A stretch of 5,135 nucleotides of DNA from an uncultured Clostridia bacterium (GTDB lineage: Bacteria; Bacillota; Clostridia; Oscillospirales; Butyricicoccaceae), in assembly GCA_945486175.1 (NCBI GenBank), contig CALYTA010000094.1, positions 1 to 5,135 of the forward strand, read 5' to 3'. The stretch's first letter is position 1, and the number at the start of each line of letters is the position of its first letter. Of the stretch, positions 1 to 5,135 are shown in pieces. Both the position numbers and the translations under genes were made by a program. The notes beneath the pieces were generated by a model that made no database searches, was not told the DNA's origin, and worked only from the letters and a program-made list of their open reading frames with translations.

Positions 1-190
1 AACAGTCCGCTGAACCAGACATCGGTCTGATTAGGTTGGAACGGATTTCCCACCGTTACAGGGGAAGCGCATTGCTGGATGCGTTGAGCGGTCGCTTATT
101 ATGTAATAATGGCGGCAAGTAGAGTGGTACCGCGGAAGTTTGCTTTCGTCTCTGTTTCCAAATTTATTTGGCGAGATGAAGGCTTTTTTT
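1..190 (+). promoter_or_regulatory. T-box riboswitch leader of the leu operon (5' part, including most or all of stem I, outside the window)
   Basis: This is a tRNA-sensing transcription attenuator that reads the charging state of a tRNA and controls the genes downstream. The T-box itself, AGAGTGGTACCGCGG, is at 121-135 and is close to the family consensus AGGGUGGNACCGCG. Its TGGT bulge (125-128) would pair with a tRNA 3' end carrying A73, as tRNA-Leu does. The antiterminator pairs AGAG (121-124) and GCGGAAG (132-138) with 143-153. An F-box, CCGTTA (53-58), pairs with AACGG (40-44), as in stem IIA/B. Other hairpins are 16-20/25-29, 66-72/79-85 (possible stem III) and 96-100/105-109. The specifier loop could not be assigned and probably lies upstream, so leucine is inferred from the downstream genes. 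The promoter is also upstream. Confidence 0.93.
142..190 (+). terminator. Intrinsic terminator of the T-box leader
   Basis: Bases 142-152 pair with 173-183 in an 11-bp stem that includes two G-U pairs. A second perfect hairpin is stacked inside it (CCAAAT 158-163 with ATTTGG 166-171), and a run of seven T follows at 184-190. The 5' arm (142-152) is the same stretch that closes the T-box antiterminator, so the two structures exclude each other. Uncharged tRNA would stabilise the antiterminator and allow readthrough into leuA. Charged tRNA would leave the terminator to form. Confidence 0.93.
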
Positions 191-251
191 ATGCCTGTCC
201 CGTCCACTTTTTTGAACCAGTAATTTTTAATTATTTTTGGAGGATAAAGTC

Positions 252-1766
252 ATGTCAAAGCAGATCAGAATTTTTGACACCACCCTCAGAGACGGCGAAC
301 AGTCTCCCGGATGCAGCATGAACCTCAGCGAAAAGATTGAGGTTGCCCGCCAGCTGGAAACGCTGGGCGTCGACATCATCGAAGCAGGCTTTGCAATCGC
401 ATCGCCGGGCGATGCGGCAGCCATTGCCACCATTGCCAATACGGTTAAGAATTCCACCGTTTGCTCGCTCGCACGCTGTGTGGAAAATGAAATCGATGTT
501 GCGTATGGCTCCGTCAAGGATGCCGTCGATCCGCGCATCCATGTATTCCTCGCAACCTCTCCGGTTCACATGGAATATAAGCTGAAGATGAAGCCGGAAG
601 AAGTACTCGAGAGCGTTGCTCATCACGTTGCATACACCAAGAAGCTGCTGGATAACGTCGAGTTCTCCGCAGAAGATGCAACCCGTTCCGACTGGGATTT
701 CCTGTGCCGCGTTGTTGACGTCGCAATCAAGAACGGCGCTACTACCATCAACATCCCGGATACCACCGGTTATCTGACCCCGGATGAATATGCAAACCTG
801 ATCCGTTACATCCGCGAGCATGTTGACGGCACGGACAACATCATTCTGTCCTGCCACAACCACAATGACCTCGGCATGGGCGTTGCCAATTCTCTGGCAG
901 GCATTCAGGCGGGCATCGGCCAGGTTGAATGCACCATCAACGGCATCGGTGAGCGCGCAGGCAATGCGTCCCTCGAGGAAATCGTCATGGCACTCAAGAC
1001 CCGCAAGGACTTCTTTGACGCGGATACCCGCATCGATACCACCCAGATTTATCGTTCCAGCCGCATGATCCAGACCATCACCGGCGTTCCGGTCGCTCCG
1101 ACCAAGCCGATTGTCGGCGCGAATGCATTCGCACATGAGTCCGGCATCCATCAGCACGGCGTACTGAACAACAAGAGCACGTATGAGATTATGACGCCGG
1201 AATCTGTCGGCATTCCGCAGAACGCGATTGTTCTCGGCAAGCACTCCGGCAGACATGCCTTCGAGGCACGCCTGAAGGATCTCGGCTACACGCTGTCCAA
1301 GGAGAAGATCGACAAGGCATTTGCCAAGTTCAAGGTACTGGCCGACAAGAAGAAGGTCATCAAGGACCGCGACCTCGAAGCACTCATCGGCGTTGTCCCG
1401 GTTTCCGGTCCGGTTCGCTATACCCTCAAGCAGTATGTCATCAACAGCGGCAATACCATCAGCACGACTGCTGTCGTCAAGATGACCAAGGGCGACGAGG
1501 AATTTGAGCGCGCTGCACTCAGCGATGGCCCGATCAATGCTTCCTATGCTGCGATCAATAAGATCACCGGCCTGAAGATTGAGCTTCAGGACTACTCGCT
1601 GCGCGCACTGACCGATGGCCAGGACGCACAGAGTGAGGCTGTTGTCAAGATGACATTCGACGGCAAGGAGGACGAGGTTGTCACCGGCCGCGGCGTATCT
1701 GTCGATATCGTAGAGGCTTCCATCAAGGCGTACATCAACGGCATCAACAAGTATCTCAACAGCTAA
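252..1766 (+). CDS. leuA: 2-isopropylmalate synthase (EC 2.3.3.13), 504 aa
   Basis: LeuA catalyses the committed step of leucine synthesis in the cytoplasm: acetyl-CoA plus 2-ketoisovalerate gives 2-isopropylmalate. The N-terminal TIM-barrel domain (about residues 4-270) opens with FDTTLRDGEQSPG, which holds the substrate/metal residues R13 and D14. The metal-binding HNHND has H202 and H204, and GIGERAGN ends at N238. A linker with HESGIHQHG (295-303) and LGKHSGRHAF follows. The C-terminal part (about 375-500) is the LeuA dimerisation/allosteric domain, with LTDGQDAQSEA and a final GRGVSVDIVEAS, which normally binds leucine for feedback inhibition. Full length for the bacterial family. The ATG at 252 is chosen because GGAGG (239-243) sits 8 bases upstream; an in-frame TTG at 237 overlaps that site. 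Homocitrate or citramalate synthase is less likely given the intact regulatory domain and the leuCDB neighbours. Confidence 0.97.
   Translation: MSKQIRIFDTTLRDGEQSPGCSMNLSEKIEVARQLETLGVDIIEAGFAIASPGDAAAIATIANTVKNSTVCSLARCVENEIDVAYGSVKDAVDPRIHVFLATSPVHMEYKLKMKPEEVLESVAHHVAYTKKLLDNVEFSAEDATRSDWDFLCRVVDVAIKNGATTINIPDTTGYLTPDEYANLIRYIREHVDGTDNIILSCHNHNDLGMGVANSLAGIQAGIGQVECTINGIGERAGNASLEEIVMALKTRKDFFDADTRIDTTQIYRSSRMIQTITGVPVAPTKPIVGANAFAHESGIHQHGVLNNKSTYEIMTPESVGIPQNAIVLGKHSGRHAFEARLKDLGYTLSKEKIDKAFAKFKVLADKKKVIKDRDLEALIGVVPVSGPVRYTLKQYVINSGNTISTTAVVKMTKGDEEFERAALSDGPINASYAAINKITGLKIELQDYSLRALTDGQDAQSEAVVKMTFDGKEDEVVTGRGVSVDIVEASIKAYINGINKYLNS
399..415. repeat. Perfect 8-bp inverted repeat inside leuA
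   Basis: GCATCGCC (399-406) and GGCGATGC (408-415) are exact reverse complements around one central G. The RNA could fold a 7-bp stem with a CGG loop. It lies over codons 50-55, which encode the conserved ASPGDA stretch, so it may simply reflect codon choice on a conserved motif. No function is claimed. Confidence 0.6.
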
Positions 1767-1778
1767 TTGCACTGTATA

Positions 1779-1810
1779 TCTGCCTGCCCGCGCAGGGCAG
1801 GCAGATTTTT
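1779..1810 (+). terminator. Intrinsic terminator-like hairpin between leuA and leuC
   Basis: TCTGCCTGCCC (1779-1789) and GGGCAGGCAGA (1795-1805) form a perfect 11-bp GC-rich stem with the 5-base loop GCGCA, directly followed by TTTTT (1806-1810). It begins 12 bases after the leuA stop and ends only 22 bases before the leuC start, with the leuC ribosome binding site in between. There is no room for a promoter after it. leuCDB must therefore be reached by readthrough or from a promoter inside leuA. The short T tract suggests partial termination, and the stem could equally protect the 3' end of a leuA transcript. Confidence 0.8.
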
Positions 1811-1832
1811 ATGAAAAGAGGAGGTAATTCTC

Positions 1833-3098
1833 ATGGCAATGACTATGACACAGAAAATTCTCGCCAGTCATGCAGGTCTGGAAAGCGTGACCGCAGGTCA
1901 GCTGATCGAGGCAAATCTCGACCTGACACTGGCGAATGATATCACCGGACCGGTTGCCATCCGCGAGATGGAAAAGGCTGGTTTTGACAAGGTTTTTGAC
2001 CGCAACAAGGTTACGCTTGTTATGGACCATTTCGCACCGAACAAGGACATCAAGTCCGCAGAACAGTGCCTGACCTGCCGCAATTTCGCAGGCAAGCACG
2101 AGGTCGTCAACTTTTTTGATGTGGGACAGATGGGCATTGAGCACGCGCTGCTGCCGGAAAAAGGTCTGGTCGGCCCGGGCGAGCTGATTATCGGCGCGGA
2201 TTCCCATACCTGTACTTATGGCGCACTCGGTGCATTTTCCACCGGTGTCGGCTCCACCGACCTCGCAGCTGGCATGGCGACCGGCAAGGCATGGTTTAAG
2301 GTTCCGTCCGCAATCAAGTTCAACCTGACCGGTTCTCTGCCGAAGTATGTTTCCGGCAAGGATGTCATCCTGCATATCATCGGTCTGATCGGTGTCGACG
2401 GTGCGCTGTACCGCTCGATGGAGTTCACCGGTGACGGTGTTGCTTCTCTGTCGATGGATGACCGCTTCACGATCTGCAACATGGCAATCGAGGCGGGCGC
2501 AAAGAACGGCATTTTCCCGGTTGACGAGAAGACTATGGAATACATCGAAGGCCGTGTCAACCGCCCGGTTACGAAGTATGAAGCGGACCCGGATGCTGTA
2601 TATGACGAAACCTATGACATTGATCTGTCTGCACTGCGCCCGACAGTTGCGTGCCCGCACCTGCCGGAGAACACCAAGACGATTGATGAGCTTGGAAAGA
2701 TTGAAATCCAGCAGGCTGTCATCGGCTCCTGCACCAATGGCCGCATTCAGGATATGCGCGAAGCAGCAGCGATCCTGAAGGGCAAGAAGGTTCAGAAGAA
2801 TGTCCGGACGATTGTCATTCCGGCAACGCAGGAGATTTATCTCCAGTGCATCCGCGAGGGTCTCGCAGAAATCTTCGTTGAAGCGGGCGCAATTCTTTCT
2901 ACACCGACCTGTGGCCCGTGCCTTGGCGGACATATGGGCATTTTGGCGCACGGTGAGCGCGCAGTTTCTACGACCAACCGCAACTTTGTCGGCCGTATGG
3001 GTCATGTTTCTTCGGAAATTTATCTGGCCAGCCCGGCAGTAGCTGCTGCATCTGCGATCACCGGCTACATCACCGACCCGGCAGACGTCGCAGAATAA
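1833..3098 (+). CDS. leuC: 3-isopropylmalate dehydratase large subunit, 421 aa (EC 4.2.1.33)
   Basis: LeuC is the catalytic [4Fe-4S] subunit of isopropylmalate isomerase. With LeuD it converts 2-isopropylmalate to 3-isopropylmalate by dehydration and rehydration. It is an aconitase-superfamily protein, and the three cluster ligands are visible: C300 in GSCTNGR, and C360 and C363 in [13 protein letters not shown]. Other family motifs are [20 protein letters not shown] and the C-terminal [10 protein letters not shown]. At 421 residues it belongs to the short type found in clostridia and archaea, not the roughly 470-residue Escherichia coli type. The start at 1833 is set by AGAGGAGG (1817-1824), 8 bases upstream. 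Homoaconitase large subunits are close relatives, but the leuA/leuD/leuB context decides for LeuC. Confidence 0.96.
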   Translation: MAMTMTQKILASHAGLESVTAGQLIEANLDLTLANDITGPVAIREMEKAGFDKVFDRNKVTLVMDHFAPNKDIKSAEQCLTCRNFAGKHEVVNFFDVGQMGIEHALLPEKGLVGPGELIIGADSHTCTYGALGAFSTGVGSTDLAAGMATGKAWFKVPSAIKFNLTGSLPKYVSGKDVILHIIGLIGVDGALYRSMEFTGDGVASLSMDDRFTICNMAIEAGAKNGIFPVDEKTMEYIEGRVNRPVTKYEADPDAVYDETYDIDLSALRPTVACPHLPENTKTIDELGKIEIQQAVIGSCTNGRIQDMREAAAILKGKKVQKNVRTIVIPATQEIYLQCIREGLAEIFVEAGAILSTPTCGPCLGGHMGILAHGERAVSTTNRNFVGRMGHVSSEIYLASPAVAAASAITGYITDPADVAE

Positions 3099-3111
3099 AG
3101 GAGGAACAGTC

Positions 3112-3603
3112 ATGAAAGCAAGAGGTTCTGTTTTTAAATATGGCGATAACGTCGATACCGACGTTATCATCCCGGCTCGTTATCTGAACATCGCAGACCC
3201 GGTCGAACTGGCTACCCATTGCATGGAGGATATCGACACGGAGTTCGTCAAGAACGTCAAGAAGGGCGATATCATGGTCGCAACCAAGAACTTTGGCTGC
3301 GGCTCTTCCCGTGAGCATGCGCCGCAGGTCATCCGTGACAATGGCATTTCCTGCGTTATCGCTTCGTCCTTTGCCCGCATCTTCTACCGCAGCTCGATCA
3401 ACATCGGCCTGCCGATCATGGAGAGTGAGGAAGCAGCCAATGCCATCAGCGCAGGCGATGAGGTAGAGGTCGATTTTGATACCGGTATCATCACCGACAT
3501 CACCACAGGCGAGCAGTTCCAGGCAGCAGCATTCCCGCCGTTCTTACAGAACATCATCCGCGCGGGCGGCCTGCTCAAGAGCCTGAAGGAAAGAGAGGGC
3601 TAA
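3112..3603 (+). CDS. leuD: 3-isopropylmalate dehydratase small subunit, 163 aa (EC 4.2.1.33)
   Basis: LeuD is the swivelling-domain partner of LeuC and completes the isomerase active site. The N-terminal [16 protein letters not shown] is the family signature. The loop after YL is the region linked to substrate choice between isopropylmalate and homoaconitate, and the context favours isopropylmalate. [10 protein letters not shown] follows, with C63, S65, S66, R67 and H69, then [18 protein letters not shown]. The length of 163 residues is normal for the short clostridial/archaeal form that pairs with a LeuC of about 420 residues. The ribosome binding site AAAGGAGG (3097-3104) overlaps the leuC TAA stop, and the intercistronic gap is 13 bases, suggesting translational coupling. 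The gene holds the only TTA leucine codon of the operon (3544-3546, residue 145). Confidence 0.96.
   Translation: MKARGSVFKYGDNVDTDVIIPARYLNIADPVELATHCMEDIDTEFVKNVKKGDIMVATKNFGCGSSREHAPQVIRDNGISCVIASSFARIFYRSSINIGLPIMESEEAANAISAGDEVEVDFDTGIITDITTGEQFQAAAFPPFLQNIIRAGGLLKSLKEREG
3145..3168. repeat. Perfect 10-bp inverted repeat at the start of leuD
   Basis: GATAACGTCG (3145-3154) and CGACGTTATC (3159-3168) are exact reverse complements separated by ATAC. As RNA this is a 10-bp hairpin with a tetraloop, starting 33 bases after the leuD start codon. It coincides with codons 12-19, which encode the conserved DNVDTDVI motif. The amino acid sequence favours some symmetry, but perfect pairing at third positions is not required by it. 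Confidence 0.7.
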
Positions 3604-3607
3604 ACAA

Positions 3608-4684
3608 ATGCAGTACAATATTGCAGTCATCAAGGGCGACGGCATCGGCCCGGAAATCGTAACAGAGGCCATGAAGGCACTTGAGGTTGTCGGCGAAAAG
3701 TTCGGCCATACCTTTCACTTTACCGAGTGCTATGCAGGCGGCAATGCCATTGACAAGTTCGGCATTCCGCTGCCGCAGGAAACGCTGGACATCTGTAAGG
3801 CATCTGACTCCGTCCTGCTGGGCGCTGTCGGCGGCCCGAAGTGGGACAGTGTTCCGTCGGACAAGCGTCCGGAGCGCGCACTGCTCGGCCTGCGTTCGGG
3901 TCTGGGCCTGTTTGTCAACCTGCGCCCGGCACAGATGCATGCGGCACTGGCAGAAGCGTGCCCGATCAAGCCGGAGATCATCGGCGACGGCTTTGACATT
4001 CTGGTCTGCCGTGAGCTGACGGGCGATGTTTACTTTGGCAAGCGCGGCCGCAGAGAGAGCGAACTGGGCGAGACCGGCTGGGACGACATGAATTATTCTG
4101 TCACCGAGGTTGAGCGCATCGGCCGCCGTGGCTTTGACATGGCAATGAAGCGCGGCAAGAAGCTGGTTTCCGTTGACAAGGCGAACGTACTGGAGACCTC
4201 CCGCGTATGGCGCGAGACCATGCACAAGCTGCGCGAGGAATATCCGGAGGTCGAATATCAGGATATGTATGTCGATAACGCAGCGATGCAGCTGGTTCGC
4301 AATCCGGGCCAGTTTGATGTCATCGTAACCGGCAACCTGTTCGGTGATATCCTGTCCGACGAGGCGAGCATGATTACCGGCTCTATCGGCATGCTGCCGT
4401 CTGCATCTATTGGCGAGACCAAGCTCGGCATGTATGAGCCGATTCACGGTTCTGCACCGGACATTGCAGGCAAGGGCATTGCAAACCCGATTGCAACCAT
4501 CCTGTCCTGTGCGATGATGCTGCGCTATTCGTTCGGTCTGGGAGAGGAAGCTGACTGCATCGAAGCAGCTGTCGAAAAGGCACTGAACGATGGACACCGC
4601 ACCGCGGATATCGCCAAAGAAGGCGAGAAGGTGCTGTCTACCTCCGAGATGGGCGCAATTGTCTGCGCAAACATCAGAGGCTGA
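3608..4684 (+). CDS. leuB: 3-isopropylmalate dehydrogenase, 358 aa (EC 1.1.1.85)
   Basis: LeuB oxidises 3-isopropylmalate with NAD+ to 2-isopropyl-3-oxosuccinate, which decarboxylates to 2-ketoisocaproate. It belongs to the isocitrate/isopropylmalate dehydrogenase fold and acts as a cytoplasmic dimer. Visible motifs in order are GDGIGPEIV near the N-terminus, LRSGLGLFVNLRPAQ with substrate arginines R96 and R106, CRELTGDVYFG with R135 and Y142, and VDKANVLETSRVWRE with K191. The metal-binding aspartates are D223, D247 and D251. EPIHGSAPDIAGKGIANP contains D285, equivalent to the aspartate that selects NAD over NADP in the Thermus enzyme. Full length. The start lies 4 bases after the leuD stop, and its weak ribosome binding site (GAGAGGG, 3593-3599) sits inside the last leuD codons, so translation is probably coupled. 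Confidence 0.97.
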   Translation: MQYNIAVIKGDGIGPEIVTEAMKALEVVGEKFGHTFHFTECYAGGNAIDKFGIPLPQETLDICKASDSVLLGAVGGPKWDSVPSDKRPERALLGLRSGLGLFVNLRPAQMHAALAEACPIKPEIIGDGFDILVCRELTGDVYFGKRGRRESELGETGWDDMNYSVTEVERIGRRGFDMAMKRGKKLVSVDKANVLETSRVWRETMHKLREEYPEVEYQDMYVDNAAMQLVRNPGQFDVIVTGNLFGDILSDEASMITGSIGMLPSASIGETKLGMYEPIHGSAPDIAGKGIANPIATILSCAMMLRYSFGLGEEADCIEAAVEKALNDGHRTADIAKEGEKVLSTSEMGAIVCANIRG

Positions 4685-4702
4685 TTTCAAACATACAAAA
4701 AC

Positions 4703-4742
4703 AATCCGGGCTGTCGGCGGCGAGGCTGACGGCCCGGATTTT
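4703..4742. terminator. Bidirectional intrinsic terminator between leuB and the convergent ferredoxin gene
   Basis: AATCCGGGCTGTC (4703-4715) pairs fully (one G-U) with GACGGCCCGGATT (4728-4740). Three more pairs can extend the stem inward to a GGCGAG loop. On the + strand it is followed by TTTT (4739-4742), then G and TT, and ends the leu operon 18 bases after the leuB stop. On the - strand the stem is followed by TTGTTTTTG, a better U-tract, and begins 3 bases past the stop codon of the ferredoxin-domain gene. It therefore likely serves both convergent transcripts. Confidence 0.9.
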
Positions 4743-4743
4743 G

Positions 4744-5135
4744 TTATGTATGCGGGTTGAGATACTGTCCGTGCTTTCTGGTGCTTTTTCCGTACTGGAT
4801 GGCAAACTGCGGGCAGCGGTGCAGGCAGCCGAGGCACATGGCACATCTGTCTGTTGTCCAGACGGGCGTTCCGTTTTCCAGACGGATTGCATCGGCAGGG
4901 CAGTTCTGTTCGCACAGCCCACAGCCAATGCAGGACGATTCCACGGTGAAATGGCTCGTTTTCCGCATGTAATCGTAGTATTTTTCAAAAAGTGGGATGA
5001 GAAACTGCGGTACTCTGGATTTTAAATAATTTCCGCCGGTATAGTGGCGTGCTCTCTGAATGATGCGGTCGATCTGCGGCTCTGCCCGGTCATTGATCTG
5101 CTGTACTTTTTCTTCATCCGAGAGGTTAAACATCG
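4744..5135 (-). CDS. Ferredoxin-domain protein with two 4Fe-4S motifs, probably EFR1-type flavodoxin-ferredoxin fusion (partial, N-terminus outside the window)
   Basis: Only the C-terminal part is visible, 129 residues counted from a methionine at 5131-5133. It carries two bacterial-ferredoxin motifs, CIGCGLCEQNCP (C68, C71, C74, C78) and CAMCLGCLHRCP (C97, C100, C103, C107), enough for two [4Fe-4S] clusters, so it is an electron carrier or redox partner. The tail, with FAIQYG followed by GQYLNP, and the preceding YYDYMRKTSHF region resemble the EFR1 family, in which a flavodoxin-like domain precedes the ferredoxin domain. That assignment is from memory of the family. The frame stays open to the window edge, so the methionine may be internal. 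The physiological partner is unknown. The gene is convergent with leuB and shares its terminator, so co-regulation with the leu operon is not implied. Confidence 0.82.
   Translation of the reverse strand, partial: MFNLSDEEKVQQINDRAEPQIDRIIQRARHYTGGNYLKSRVPQFLIPLFEKYYDYMRKTSHFTVESSCIGCGLCEQNCPADAIRLENGTPVWTTDRCAMCLGCLHRCPQFAIQYGKSTRKHGQYLNPHT

Noticed and set aside
96..110. TTATTATGTAATAAT as a -10 element or operator
   Set aside because: It lies inside the T-box leader between the F-box and T-box and is better explained as an RNA hairpin or linker of the riboswitch; no -35 partner is apparent.
212..235. Possible promoter (TTGAAC at 212-217 and AT-rich bases after it) between the T-box terminator and leuA
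   Set aside because: No acceptable -10 hexamer occurs 16-18 bases downstream; the AT-rich stretch is better explained as an unstructured 5' UTR ahead of the ribosome binding site.
237..254. In-frame TTG at 237 as the leuA start, adding five residues
   Set aside because: The TTG overlaps the GGAGG ribosome binding site itself, while the ATG at 252 has ideal spacing and begins the protein where the family normally does.
109..321. Small + strand ORF of 70 codons over the leader
   Set aside because: It runs through the T-box and terminator into leuA in another frame, has no ribosome binding site and no recognisable protein features.
1665..1680. Internal AAGGAGG in leuA as a ribosome binding site
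   Set aside because: No in-frame or plausible ATG/GTG start follows at a suitable distance; it arises from Lys-Glu-Asp codons.
255..1772. 505-codon antisense ORF over leuA (and similar ones over leuC at 1809-3170 and leuB at 3575-4915)
   Set aside because: All are in codon register with well-supported sense genes, so they follow from codon bias, and their translations show no family motifs.
1811..1832. ATG at 1811 just after the T5 tract as a leader peptide or alternative leuC start
   Set aside because: It is out of frame with leuC, has no ribosome binding site upstream and would read through the leuC site into a short meaningless ORF.
1833..3603. Homoaconitase (lysine pathway) instead of isopropylmalate isomerase
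   Set aside because: The large and small subunits sit between leuA and leuB under one T-box leader, and no lysine-pathway homocitrate synthase or homoisocitrate dehydrogenase is present.

Overview
The window carries a leucine-biosynthesis operon in the order leuA-leuC-leuD-leuB on the + strand, preceded by most of a T-box riboswitch. The 3'-terminal part of a convergent gene for a ferredoxin-domain protein lies on the - strand. Three things point to a moderately GC-rich member of the Clostridia (Firmicutes), plausibly an Oscillospiraceae- or Butyricicoccus-like gut anaerobe: the T-box leader, the strong AGGAGG-type ribosome binding sites, and the short clostridial/archaeal-type LeuC and LeuD with a bacterial LeuA and LeuB. 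The genus is a guess from protein flavour and codon use (C/G-ending codons, many CCG, GGC and GCA), not a database match.

Layout: bases 1-190 are the 3' part of a T-box leader (F-box CCGTTA, T-box AGAGTGGTACCGCGG) ending in an intrinsic terminator with a T7 tract. Bases 191-251 are an AT-rich 5' UTR with a strong Shine-Dalgarno. leuA (252-1766) is followed by a 66-base gap that holds an 11-bp perfect hairpin plus T5, which looks like a second intrinsic terminator inside the operon. leuC (1833-3098), leuD (3112-3603) and leuB (3608-4684) are then packed with gaps of 13 and 4 bases. A bidirectional terminator (4703-4742) separates leuB from the - strand gene, whose stop codon is at 4744-4746 and which runs off the right edge. 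No stretch above about 300 bases lacks an annotated element.

Together the four genes encode the whole route from 2-ketoisovalerate to 2-ketoisocaproate: LeuA condenses with acetyl-CoA, LeuCD isomerises, and LeuB oxidises and decarboxylates. The T-box would let uncharged tRNA (expected to be tRNA-Leu) switch the operon on. The last transamination step and the ilv genes are not in the window. All catalytic motifs examined are intact.

I see no undescribed system here. The points most worth a second look are the hairpin terminator between leuA and leuC, a perfect 10-bp inverted repeat inside the start of leuD, and the near-total absence of TTA/CTA/TCA codons, which creates three very long but probably spurious antisense ORFs.
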